A stretch of DNA of 43,279 nucleotides. Source: Thermocaproicibacter sp002410755. Lineage in GTDB: Bacteria; Bacillota; Clostridia; Oscillospirales; Acutalibacteraceae. Of this stretch, positions 15,804 through 23,451 are shown piece after piece. The stretch is taken from contig DAITDU010000014.1 of NCBI GenBank assembly GCA_036839715.1, positions 1-43,279 of the forward strand. The letters run 5' to 3'. Under the pieces are notes generated by a model, which did not search any database, was not told the origin of the DNA, and was given only the letters and a program-made list of their open reading frames with translations. The stretch's first letter is position 1; every line of letters begins with the position of its first letter. A program made the translations under genes and the position numbers.

Positions 15804-17350
15804 GTCCCGGCCCCACTTTGCAGGTGTTCCTCCCGGAATCCGGGTACTTTACGCAGATGCGCCCCAAAAGATACAATTACAAGGGCAAGAAAATATATCA
15901 CAAGGAAAAAGCATAAATAGGTCAAATTAAAGACATCAAATACCCATGAAAACGCAAAATTGCGTGGGATGAATACAAAATCCTTCACGGCAAGCAGAGT
16001 GGGTGCCAGGATATACCATGGCCTTGTAAGCATGGAGGAAAAGAAACGGAACACAACCCCGACGATGGCACTAACTGCCGCAACGCCTCCCATTCCATAT
16101 GCGACATAGGCTTCTGCCACATAAGACGTGCCAAAGCCCCCGCCTGAAAGATACCGGTCCGGGGCAACCATAAAGGTAAGAACATGAGCATAATTGTGCG
16201 TCGTCATTACAAATGGCATACTCTGGGTTTCTACAATCGGTGTGAACCCAAAAGCCGCGTGAAGGAATGTGTTGTTGTGTGCAAACAGCTCAAACGGATA
16301 GAAAAGGCAAAGATACGTCGAATTATGGTCAAAGCGGTCCCAACAATTCACTGTTTCAGAGATGACGCGGAAAGTAGCGCCCTGGGAGTAGATAAAAGTA
16401 TAAATTGCCGAAGGCAGACTGCGGAAATGTAAGTGTCCGCTGGAGCGCGTCTCAGCGACAACTTCAAGTGCATAGCCAAGGACAACCGCCGCCAAAATCC
16501 CCCACGCGACGGTCTTTCCCTTTACAACACGCTTTTCTTTTGCGCGGAGGCCGTCGCGCAGGATAAAATAAATCAGGAGCATAAGCGCTTCACAGACAAA
16601 CGTGTTCCTGCGCCCTGTAAACAGGGATAAAACCATATAGACACCGTAAATCAGCATGGGGAGCCTCATCTGCTTCCGGCTGGGCAGCGTAGCAAGAAAA
16701 ACTGCAAACGACGGGATAAAGAACATCGAAAGCCGGCTGACGGCGGATGGGATGCTGTCCGCCTGTTGGGTATAGGAAGTGAGGTAGCCATGCCGGACAA
16801 CATACAGGACCGAGTGGAACAGCACATAGAAAAATGCAACAGAGCTGATAAGCAGGGCAATTTCGCTTAACTGCCGAATTACCGGAAGCAGCTGGTTGCT
16901 CCGCACGGCGCCTGTCCCTTTTTTGTAGACTTCTTTTTCGCGGCGAAAAAAGAGTGGAGCTGAAAGCCGGTACGCCGCATAGACAAAAAGCAGGGAAAGC
17001 GTGACGATTTGCAGTGACTGAAAAAGGTTTTCAAAAGAATCCGCCTGCAGGTCATAAAGGATGTTGTCAAAATCAGTTAAAAACGCTGCATAGACACGCC
17101 CGAGAAGCAGCAAATCATAGGACAGCACAAAAACGAGCAGCGGAAAATTGCGGCGGATATCCGTGCAGATATCAAAGAGGATTGCAAGATTCAGCGCGGC
17201 ATTTGCTGCAAAAAGGAGATAGACCGCACGGCTTTCGTAAAATGCTCCGCAAGACATTGCGATGTTTGCAGCAATCAGCAGAATTATGGCTGCACCGAAC
17301 AAGACTGCATTGCGCAGCAGATTCCGGGAATTGAGACGGTCTGCTGTCAT
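15800..17350 (-). CDS. Wzy-like O-antigen/exopolysaccharide repeat-unit polymerase
   Basis: This 516-residue protein has about ten to twelve hydrophobic segments and one long loop (about residues 320-420), the pattern of Wzy/EpsG-type polymerases that link repeat units outside the membrane. Arginines and aromatic residues are plentiful in the loop, as expected for glycan binding. Family sequences are too variable for a firm motif. The ATG at 17350 overlaps the rqcH stop as ATGA and has GGAGGTG 5 bp upstream, so I prefer it to the ATG at 17365. It lies first among the glycan genes of this transcript. Confidence 0.8.
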   Translation of the reverse strand: MTADRLNSRNLLRNAVLFGAAIILLIAANIAMSCGAFYESRAVYLLFAANAALNLAILFDICTDIRRNFPLLVFVLSYDLLLLGRVYAAFLTDFDNILYDLQADSFENLFQSLQIVTLSLLFVYAAYRLSAPLFFRREKEVYKKGTGAVRSNQLLPVIRQLSEIALLISSVAFFYVLFHSVLYVVRHGYLTSYTQQADSIPSAVSRLSMFFIPSFAVFLATLPSRKQMRLPMLIYGVYMVLSLFTGRRNTFVCEALMLLIYFILRDGLRAKEKRVVKGKTVAWGILAAVVLGYALEVVAETRSSGHLHFRSLPSAIYTFIYSQGATFRVISETVNCWDRFDHNSTYLCLFYPFELFAHNNTFLHAAFGFTPIVETQSMPFVMTTHNYAHVLTFMVAPDRYLSGGGFGTSYVAEAYVAYGMGGVAAVSAIVGVVFRFFSSMLTRPWYILAPTLLAVKDFVFIPRNFAFSWVFDVFNLTYLCFFLVIYFLALVIVSFGAHLRKVPGFREEHLQSGAGT

Positions 17351-19182
17351 GGGGACACCTCCCATCCGGAGAATTTACCAGAATCCGGGCCGTGCAGGCT
17401 GTTTCCCGACAGCCTCTGCCTGTTTTCAAGGCGCAACCAATCGGCAGCTTTGCGGTCCGGTGATGCAAAAAGTGTTTTAAAGCTTTTGTAGATGACCATA
17501 CCGGGTTTTGCACCCTGCGGCTTACTTACATGGCGGATTTCCGTGCAGTCCACTGCCACATTGGAAGACTCCCGTCCCCGGCTGAAAGTCGCAGCCAGCA
17601 TGGCGGCCTCCGAGACAGCCTGCGCCGTCGGCTTTTTCCCCTCAAGGAAAAGGACGACATGAGAACCCGGAATGTTTTTTGTATGGAACCAAAGGTCGTT
17701 TTTCCCGGCCTGCTTCAGCGTGAGCTGGTCATTCTCCCGGTTATTCCGGCCAACAAGGATGCGAAAACCGTCGTCCGTCCGGAACTGCATGGCCCCCTGC
17801 GAAGGTGCCTGCTTTTTTCGTCCCCGCGGCTTGCGGAGATAGCCCTGTTCCATCAGCTCCGCACGGATTTCCGCAAGGTCGTGTTCACTTGTTGCCCGGC
17901 TCAGTTCATCAAGAACCGTATCAAGGTAGGCAAGCTCCTGCTTTGCTTCACGGACCTGCACCGTCAGGATGCTTTCCGCCGTTTTTTCCTTCCGGTATTC
18001 CTTATAGTATTTCTGTGCATTCTGGGAAGGCGTAAGAGCCGGGTTCAGCTTGATCTTTACAGGCGGCTGCGTTTTCTCATAGTAATTCGGAAGTTCGGCT
18101 TCGGGAAGCCCTTTCTTCAGCCGGTACAGGTTTGCGCTTAAAAGATCGCCACAAATACGAAGTTCATCGCGCTTCCCACACCGTTCAAGGTCACACCGCT
18201 GGGCATTGATGCGGCGGCTCAGGCGCTCTGAAGACGCCCGCAGAATATGCAGCAAATCCTGTGAACGGGAACGGAGACGTTCCATGCGGTCGCGCTCCCC
18301 ATAAAATTCGTCCAAGAGCCCTGAAAAGCTGCCTTTTTTGCTTACCGTTGCTGCTATCCCATACTGTTCAATCGGCAAAAAGGAAAAATCAAGCGGTTTC
18401 TGTTTCAATCCTGTCACCAGATACGGTTCACCCGACGTCTCTTTTACGGTATCCGCAAGGCGCCCAAGAAAAAGGGAAAGGCGCTTTCTGAGCTCCGGAG
18501 TTACTTCCGCAACCCTCAGGTCTCCGCCACAGCCAACAAGGTTCTGCACTTCACGGCAAACAATTGGGGAAAGGCCCTGCACGGAAGCTAAAATGGCTTT
18601 GGAAAGTTCCGTTCCCCCGGGCTTCGAGCAAATACGCTCCATGATTTCTTCCCGGTCTGCGGTCAGCAGGCACAGTTTATCCTGCGGCGGCGGCAACTGG
18701 TAGGCAAGCCCGGGAAGTACAAGCCTTTCGGAAGACATGGAAGCATCTACCCGCCGGAGCGCGTCAATGATTTTTCCCCCACCGTCTGTAAGGATCACAT
18801 TGCTGTAACGACCCATCACTTCTGCAATAAGTGTAAGGGTGGTCTTGTCCCCCAACTCATCCAAAGTGCTGAAGTCAAAGCACAGCAGACGCTCAAGTCC
18901 GGGTTGCCGCACTGCGGCAAGATGGGCTCCGGTCAGCTTTTTTCGGAGCAGCATGCAGAACATGGGCGGTTCTTTCGGGTTTTCCGGCGTATCTTCCGTG
19001 AAGCCAACACGGGCACTGTTTACGCGCGCGGAAAGAAGAAGCCGACGGCTCTCCGAATGACCGCGCAGAAAAAGGACAACCTCATCCCGGCTCGGCTGAT
19101 AAACCTTATCTATCCGGCTGCCAAGGGCAGCTTCTTCAATTTCCCGCTTCAAATGTCTTAAAAACGCTCCGTCAAGGGCCAT
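17347..19182 (-). CDS. rqcH: Rqc2 homologue RqcH (NFACT family, ribosome-associated quality control)
   Basis: RqcH binds stalled 50S subunits and adds alanine tails to nascent chains. The 611 residues show the NFACT-N start (ALDGAFLRHLKREIEEAALGSRIDKVYQP), helix-hairpin-helix and coiled-coil parts in the middle (about 280-430, dense in Arg, Glu and Leu) and the NFACT-R block near residue 490 (GFRILVGRNNRENDQLT and DLWFHTKNIPGSHVVL). The last 30 or so residues after the PGMVIYKSFKT segment differ from the usual ending and are of unknown use. It follows nif3 by 30 bp and overlaps the Wzy start, so it links the trmK-nif3 block to the glycan operon. Confidence 0.93.
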   Translation of the reverse strand: MALDGAFLRHLKREIEEAALGSRIDKVYQPSRDEVVLFLRGHSESRRLLLSARVNSARVGFTEDTPENPKEPPMFCMLLRKKLTGAHLAAVRQPGLERLLCFDFSTLDELGDKTTLTLIAEVMGRYSNVILTDGGGKIIDALRRVDASMSSERLVLPGLAYQLPPPQDKLCLLTADREEIMERICSKPGGTELSKAILASVQGLSPIVCREVQNLVGCGGDLRVAEVTPELRKRLSLFLGRLADTVKETSGEPYLVTGLKQKPLDFSFLPIEQYGIAATVSKKGSFSGLLDEFYGERDRMERLRSRSQDLLHILRASSERLSRRINAQRCDLERCGKRDELRICGDLLSANLYRLKKGLPEAELPNYYEKTQPPVKIKLNPALTPSQNAQKYYKEYRKEKTAESILTVQVREAKQELAYLDTVLDELSRATSEHDLAEIRAELMEQGYLRKPRGRKKQAPSQGAMQFRTDDGFRILVGRNNRENDQLTLKQAGKNDLWFHTKNIPGSHVVLFLEGKKPTAQAVSEAAMLAATFSRGRESSNVAVDCTEIRHVSKPQGAKPGMVIYKSFKTLFASPDRKAADWLRLENRQRLSGNSLHGPDSGKFSGWEVSP

Positions 19183-19212
19183 ATATTTCCCTCCGCGGGC
19201 CGTTCCCGCAAG

Positions 19213-19983
19213 TCAAAGATATTCCTCCGGGCATGAAAATACTTCCGTCCTCAGGAAGGCAACGTCCGGAAAGGATTCCGAAAGCCGGTTTAGCAGAGGC
19301 CCAATTACCACGTTCTCCGTGTAATAATGCCCTGCCACTACGAGTGTAATGCCCAAATTTTTGGCATCAATCAGTTCATTGTGCTTCGCTTCCCCGGTGA
19401 CAAACGCCTGACAGCCGGAAGCTGCCGCGTCATACAGGTATTCCGCCCCGCTGCCGCTGCACAGCCCGACTTCATCAATCTTCCGCCTGCCGTCGGCATA
19501 GAAAAGGCCATCACAGCCTAGCCTGCTCTTTACAAATTCTGCAAATTTACGGGGAAGAAATTCCCGCTCTGTCCGGCACTTCAGCGCAGCCGGCCTGCCC
19601 GAATGACTGTCGCAGACAAGCGGGGCCGCATCTTTCAGATTAAGCCGCCCGGCAAGGCTGTCATTGACTCCTCCGGGAGCCATGTCGAGGTTCGTGTGTG
19701 CGCAGATTGCCGCTATATTATATTGTGCCAGAAGGTATGGCGCAGAGCCTGGACGCAGGTTCCGGAGCGGATGAAAAATCACAGGATGGTGGCTTACCAC
19801 AAGCTGCGCTTTTTTTCGCGCTGCCTCGTGCACCACATCCGGTGTAATATCCAGAGAAAGGATGGCCGTGCGGACTTCCGTTTCCTTATCTCCGGCAAGC
19901 AGGCCGGCATTATCAAAATCCATTTGGCTTGAAAAAGGTGCAAAGCTGTCAATCGCACGATAAATGTCTCCAACGGTTGTCAT
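19213..19983 (-). CDS. Nif3-like dinuclear metal centre protein (YqfO/DUF34 family)
   Basis: This 256-residue cytosolic protein is of the NIF3/YqfO family, hexamers with a two-metal site and debated function. HHPVIFHPLRNL carries the HH metal ligands, AICAHTNLDMAPGGVND carries the HTNxD motif, and a C-terminal GEAKHNE and AGHYYTE supply more ligands. A second ATG at 19992 lies directly on the GGAGGG; the ATG at 19983, 9 bp after it, is preferred. The start lies just 6 bp from the trmK stop. trmK-nif3 is a common pair in Firmicutes. Confidence 0.92.
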   Translation of the reverse strand: MTTVGDIYRAIDSFAPFSSQMDFDNAGLLAGDKETEVRTAILSLDITPDVVHEAARKKAQLVVSHHPVIFHPLRNLRPGSAPYLLAQYNIAAICAHTNLDMAPGGVNDSLAGRLNLKDAAPLVCDSHSGRPAALKCRTEREFLPRKFAEFVKSRLGCDGLFYADGRRKIDEVGLCSGSGAEYLYDAAASGCQAFVTGEAKHNELIDAKNLGITLVVAGHYYTENVVIGPLLNRLSESFPDVAFLRTEVFSCPEEYL

Positions 19984-19988
19984 GAAAA

Positions 19989-20687
19989 TCATCCCTCCGT
20001 TTTGTCCGGCGTAAGCAGCGCTTCCAGCTTTTGCAAAACATGAAAAAGCTGTTTTGCGCCCTCCTCATCACCCTCAAGGCTTAGGCCGTCTGCCCTTGCC
20101 TGTAGGCGTTTTGCCTCCCGGCGCAGATAAGCACAGCTTTCCGGTGTTTTTGCAGTCAGCCCTCCAACATAAGGGAAAAGGCATCCCCTGCCGCACCGTG
20201 GCGGGCAGTAGGCACAGAGCATTGCGGTGTAAAGATGGCTTCCTTCCTGGACGGCCTGCTCATGAAGGATAGCAAAACCCTGCTCCGAAAGGCTGCGGCG
20301 CAGGTCTTCCGCGCGGGTCATTGGCTGGAGGATCAAATGCTTCCCGCTTTCTTTCAGCCATTGTGCCCGCCTGATAATTTCCGCAATCATCAGGCCGCCC
20401 ATGCCTGCGATCACAATATCGTCGGCTTCGCCCGGGAGAATGCGGTCCAATCCATCGGAAAGCCGGACTGTAATAACATCATCTTCGCCATACCGTTCAA
20501 TATTGCGCCTGGCACGCTCAAGCGGGCCGCGGCGCACATCAGACGCAATGGCATTCCGGATTAGACCGTGCTTTGCCAGCCAAACAGGAAGATAGGCATG
20601 ATCTGTGCCAACATCTGCCAGGGAAGTCCCTTGACGCACCATGGAAGCGCAGAGGGAAAGCCTTTTTCCAAGGGAAAACAGTCGCAT
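19989..20687 (-). CDS. trmK: tRNA (adenine-22-N1)-methyltransferase TrmK
   Basis: TrmK methylates A22 in tRNA using S-adenosylmethionine. The 232 residues have the N-terminal Rossmann-like block LADVGTDHAYLPVWL near residue 25, the family DVRRGPLERARRNIERYG and DDIVIAGMGGLMIAEII with the NPPY-like loop replaced by AGMGG, as in TrmK. A C-terminal coiled coil (about 180-230) is also typical. An ATG at 20705 exists, but GGAG sits 7 bp before the ATG at 20687. Its promoter is not visible: an assembly gap begins 24 bp upstream. Confidence 0.93.
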   Translation of the reverse strand: MRLFSLGKRLSLCASMVRQGTSLADVGTDHAYLPVWLAKHGLIRNAIASDVRRGPLERARRNIERYGEDDVITVRLSDGLDRILPGEADDIVIAGMGGLMIAEIIRRAQWLKESGKHLILQPMTRAEDLRRSLSEQGFAILHEQAVQEGSHLYTAMLCAYCPPRCGRGCLFPYVGGLTAKTPESCAYLRREAKRLQARADGLSLEGDEEGAKQLFHVLQKLEALLTPDKTEG

Positions 20688-20711
20688 TACGCTTCTCCAT
20701 GTCATACCGGC

Positions 20712-20721
20712 NNNNNNNNNN
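20712..20721. other. Assembly gap (10 N)
   Basis: Ten unresolved bases join two contigs. The real length is unknown. The gap abuts a 54 bp perfect palindrome and takes the place where the trmK promoter would be expected. Confidence 0.98.
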
Positions 20722-20775
20722 GAAAAAGCCCCGGCAGCAGCCAGGCATATGCCTGGCTGCTGCCGGGGCTTTTTC
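20722..20775 (-). terminator. Perfect 54 bp palindrome, bidirectional terminator
   Basis: Each half is 27 bases, starting GAAAAAGCCCCGGCAGCAG and meeting at CAT/ATG (20748/20749). A run of five T follows the stem in both directions. It overlaps the stop codon of the DUF1858 gene (20774-20776). It can serve as that gene's terminator; its perfection and its place at a contig gap leave some doubt about assembly. Confidence 0.7.
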
Positions 20776-20992
20776 AGTCGCTCTTTTTAGAAGCCGCCGT
20801 AAATTCCTCATTCAGCTTCTGCACCATATCATCGGCATCAATGCCGTGAACCATGCAGGCCTGCTCCAGCGTTTCACCCTGGGATGCCGGGCAGCCGACG
20901 CAGAACATTCCCATTTCGAGCAGATACTTCACAGCATCCGGGAACACATTCAGGATGTCCCCAATCAGCATATCTTTTGTAATTTTTTCCAT
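20774..20992 (-). CDS. DUF1858 domain protein (small, cysteine-containing)
   Basis: This 72-residue protein begins MEKITKDMLIGDILNVFPDA and has FCVGCPASQGETLEQAC, the CxxC pattern of DUF1858. Such domains occur alone or fused to hybrid-cluster-like and DUF438 proteins in anaerobes; the role is unknown but a redox or NO-related link is often proposed. The ATG at 20992 follows GGGAGGG. It is divergent from the CoA-transferase and appears to be a single-gene unit. Confidence 0.85.
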   Translation of the reverse strand: MEKITKDMLIGDILNVFPDAVKYLLEMGMFCVGCPASQGETLEQACMVHGIDADDMVQKLNEEFTAASKKSD

Positions 20993-21160
20993 TGTATTCC
21001 CTCCCTCTGTCACTTAGGTTGTCCTCTCGGGCGCGAAAATCACCACAGCCTTCGGGGGATTTAGTCCATTATAATCCAGATGCGGCATGTTTTCAACCGT
21101 ACCCGGCCTCCTTAGCGCAGCCTCAGCAGGTGGGGGCACCCATTCTTTTTTTCAACGGTC

Positions 21161-21189
21161 TTGTATCCGGTCCCTTTTTTTGATATAAT
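21161..21189 (+). promoter_or_regulatory. Sigma-A promoter of the CoA-transferase gene
   Basis: TTGTAT (21161-21166) and a perfect TATAAT (21184-21189) with a 17 bp spacer. Transcription would start near 21196, giving a leader of about 120 bases. Confidence 0.75.
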
Positions 21190-21315
21190 TGAGATTGTTA
21201 AAAAAATATCTTTTTAGGTTTGCCGCCGCTCTCTATTGGGAAAAGCGGAGCTGCCTGCAACCACCGCGCAGAAGCGCGGCCTCGTTTTGAATCTGAACAC
21301 GGAGGCATTTTGGAC

Positions 21316-22872
21316 ATGGCTAAATTTATTACGGCCAAGGAAGCTGCGTCATTGATTCCAAACGGTGTTACGGTTGGAACAAATGGTTTTTTGGGGGCAA
21401 TTTTCCCGGAGGAAATAGCCCAGGAGATTGAGAATTCCTACCTTGCAAGCGGACGGCCGAACGGCCTTACCCTTTACTTTTGCGCCGCCCAGGGCGACAA
21501 CAAGACGAAAGGCCTTCAGCACCTCGCTTATCCGGGGCTGATCCGGCGCACAATCGGCGGGCATTATGGCCTGGCAAGGAAACTCGGCGAGCTTGTGTGC
21601 CAGAACCAGATTGAAGCCTATAATTTTCCTCAGGGTGTAGTCACCCATCTGCTCTGCGAAACAGCAGCCCATCAGCCGGGCGTGCTGACTCAGGTTGGCC
21701 TCGGCACATTTGCCGATCCGCGCCAGTCCGGCGGCAAAATGAACGAAAAGACTAAGTCTGCCGAGGATCTGGTCCGTCTTGTGAAAGTTGACGGCAAAGA
21801 CTATCTGTTTTATCGGTCGGTTCCTATCGACTGCGCCCTGATCGCCGGTACTTATGCGGATGAGGACGGGAATATCTCCTTTGAGCGTGAAGGTGTCCGC
21901 GCGGAAGCCATTGCCATGGCAATGGCCTGCAAGAATTCCGGCGGCAAAGTTTTTGTCCAGGTGCAGGGCGTTGTAAAGTCCGGCTCGCTTCATCCCCGCT
22001 TCGTTGAAATCCCAGGTGCGCTGGTAGACTACGTTGTCGTCGCAAGCGATAAAAAATACTGTATGCAGAATTTTGGGGTACAGTACAATCCCGGTTTTTC
22101 GGGCGAGCACCGTATCAGCCTTGCAGGCGTGCAGCCATGCGAGCTGAACGCAAAAAAAATCATTGCGCGCCGCGCTGCCATGGAGCTGAAAAGCGGCGGC
22201 ACCGTCAACCTCGGAATCGGCGTTCCGGAATATATATCTAAAGTGGCCGCAGAGGAAGGCATCACGAAAAAGTTCACTCTTACTGTGGAGGACGGCATTT
22301 TTGGCGGAAATCCGCAAGGCGGCCTGAACTTTGGGTTGAGCCTGAATCCCACCTGCATTGTGACAATGCCTGAAATCTTTGACTTTTACGACGGCGGCGG
22401 GCTTGACCAGACGTTTGTCGGATTTGCGGAAGGTGACATGAGCGGAAACGTAAACGTCTCACGGTTCGGGGATCGGATTATCGGCTGCGGCGGTTTTATC
22501 GACATCACCCAGAACACAAAGCAGGTCTACTTCTGCGGGACTTTTACCGCAGAAGGCCTGAAAGCGGAAGCCGGAGATGGTGAGCTGCATATCCTACAGG
22601 AAGGCAAAGTAAACAAATTTGTCAAACAGGTGCAGCAAATTACTTTCAGCGCAGGAACTGCCCTGCGCAATGGGCTTCAGGTCATGTACCTTACAGAGCG
22701 CGCACTTTTCCGTCTGACAGAAAAAGGTATTATGCTCTGCGAAGCCGCACCTGGTATTGATTTGGAGCGGGATATCTTCGCACATATGCCGCAGAAGCCG
22801 CTCGTTTCTCCGGATTTCAAACTCATGGACGCACGTATTTTTCATAAAGAAAAAATGGGCCTGAAGGACTGA
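21316..22872 (+). CDS. Propionate/acetate CoA-transferase (Pct family, class I CoA-transferase)
   Basis: This 518-residue enzyme moves CoA between short-chain acyl-CoA and acetate or a similar acid. It matches the C. propionicum Pct pattern along its length: SGRPNGLTLYFCAAQGD near 45-61, the GTFADPRQSGGKMN block near 130-143, GTYADEDGNISFE near 178-190 and FDYYDGGGLD-like FDFYDGGGLD. The catalytic glutamate aligns to Glu325 in LTVEDGIFGG, where Pct has LTAESGAIGG. In Clostridia this family activates lactate or propionate, or releases caproate/butyrate as free acid; the true substrate is not readable. GGAGG precedes the ATG at 21316. It is monocistronic. Confidence 0.88.
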   Translation: MAKFITAKEAASLIPNGVTVGTNGFLGAIFPEEIAQEIENSYLASGRPNGLTLYFCAAQGDNKTKGLQHLAYPGLIRRTIGGHYGLARKLGELVCQNQIEAYNFPQGVVTHLLCETAAHQPGVLTQVGLGTFADPRQSGGKMNEKTKSAEDLVRLVKVDGKDYLFYRSVPIDCALIAGTYADEDGNISFEREGVRAEAIAMAMACKNSGGKVFVQVQGVVKSGSLHPRFVEIPGALVDYVVVASDKKYCMQNFGVQYNPGFSGEHRISLAGVQPCELNAKKIIARRAAMELKSGGTVNLGIGVPEYISKVAAEEGITKKFTLTVEDGIFGGNPQGGLNFGLSLNPTCIVTMPEIFDFYDGGGLDQTFVGFAEGDMSGNVNVSRFGDRIIGCGGFIDITQNTKQVYFCGTFTAEGLKAEAGDGELHILQEGKVNKFVKQVQQITFSAGTALRNGLQVMYLTERALFRLTEKGIMLCEAAPGIDLERDIFAHMPQKPLVSPDFKLMDARIFHKEKMGLKD

Positions 22873-22883
22873 ACATTCTCCCA

Positions 22884-22924
22884 AAAAGCTGCCCCGCCCC
22901 GGGAAAACCGGGACGGAGCTTTTG
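22884..22924. terminator. Bidirectional terminator between the CoA-transferase and csoR
   Basis: AAAAGCT and CCGCCCCGG pair with CCGGGACGG and AGCTTTT around a GAAAA loop, with one mismatch and a small bulge. The arms end in A/T runs on both sides, as suits two convergent genes. Confidence 0.75.
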
Positions 22925-22934
22925 TTTGTCTCCG

Positions 22935-23207
22935 TTACTTTGAGAGCTTATCGACGACTTCAACAATCTCATCCAGTTTCTGCTGGGCCTGCTGTGCATT
23001 GCCGCTCAGGAAAGCCTCTTTGACACAGCAGTTCAGGTGGGCGTGAAGCACTTCCCGGTTTATGCTCCGCAGGATTGCCTGGGACGCCATAAGCTGATTG
23101 GAAATATCAATGCAGTAGCGGTCGTCTTCGACCATCTTAATCAGCCCGTCAATCTGGCCGCGGACGGTCTTGAGCTGGCGTGTCACTTTGGTTTTATCTG
23201 CAACCAA
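22935..23207 (-). CDS. csoR: CsoR-type copper-sensing transcriptional repressor
   Basis: This 90-residue protein is of the DUF156 family, all-helical tetramers that release DNA when they bind metal. The Cu(I) ligand set is intact: Cys32, His57 and Cys61, with the same spacing (25, then 4) as in known CsoR proteins. Formaldehyde sensors (FrmR) and persulfide sensors (CstR) lack the full set, so copper is the best guess. The start is TTG (23205-23207) after a GGGGGGAAAGGG RBS. It lies 28 bp after copA in the same operon, whose promoter carries a matching operator. Confidence 0.93.
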   Translation of the reverse strand: MVADKTKVTRQLKTVRGQIDGLIKMVEDDRYCIDISNQLMASQAILRSINREVLHAHLNCCVKEAFLSGNAQQAQQKLDEIVEVVDKLSK

Positions 23208-23235
23208 GCCCTTTCCCCCCTTTCTCTCCGGCGCG

Positions 23236-23451
23236 TTATTTTTCTTCCGTTACTGAGACCGCTTCGTAGCCCGCATCGGCAACCGCCCTTTTCAGCGTCT
23301 CGTCGCTGACCGGCAAAGCAAGCACAACTTCCGCCTTCCCCGCCGCAAGGTCAACTTCCGCCCTGACACCCGGAATTGCATTCAGTGCTTTTTCAACATG
23401 CATTTTGCAGTGCTCACACATCATGCCTTTCACCTGAATTACTTTTTTCAT
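23236..23451 (-). other. Possible internal start giving a free CopZ-like chaperone
   Basis: Within copA, an ATG at 23449-23451 opens a 71-residue stretch (MKKVIQVKGMMCEHC...) that looks like a complete CopZ. A purine-rich GGAGAAAGGGA ends some 8-10 bases before it, as a ribosome site would. The reading frame through this point is open, so the same domain is also the pump's C-terminus. Whether a free product is made is inference. Confidence 0.45.

Noticed and set aside
7343..17350. The glycan locus as a recently acquired island
   Set aside because: No integrase, tRNA target or flanking repeats are seen, and the genes overlap housekeeping rqcH, which argues for long residence.
21349..22317. 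Minus-strand 322-codon frame inside the CoA-transferase
   Set aside because: It mirrors conserved codons of the CoA-transferase, lacks an RBS and has no recognisable domain.
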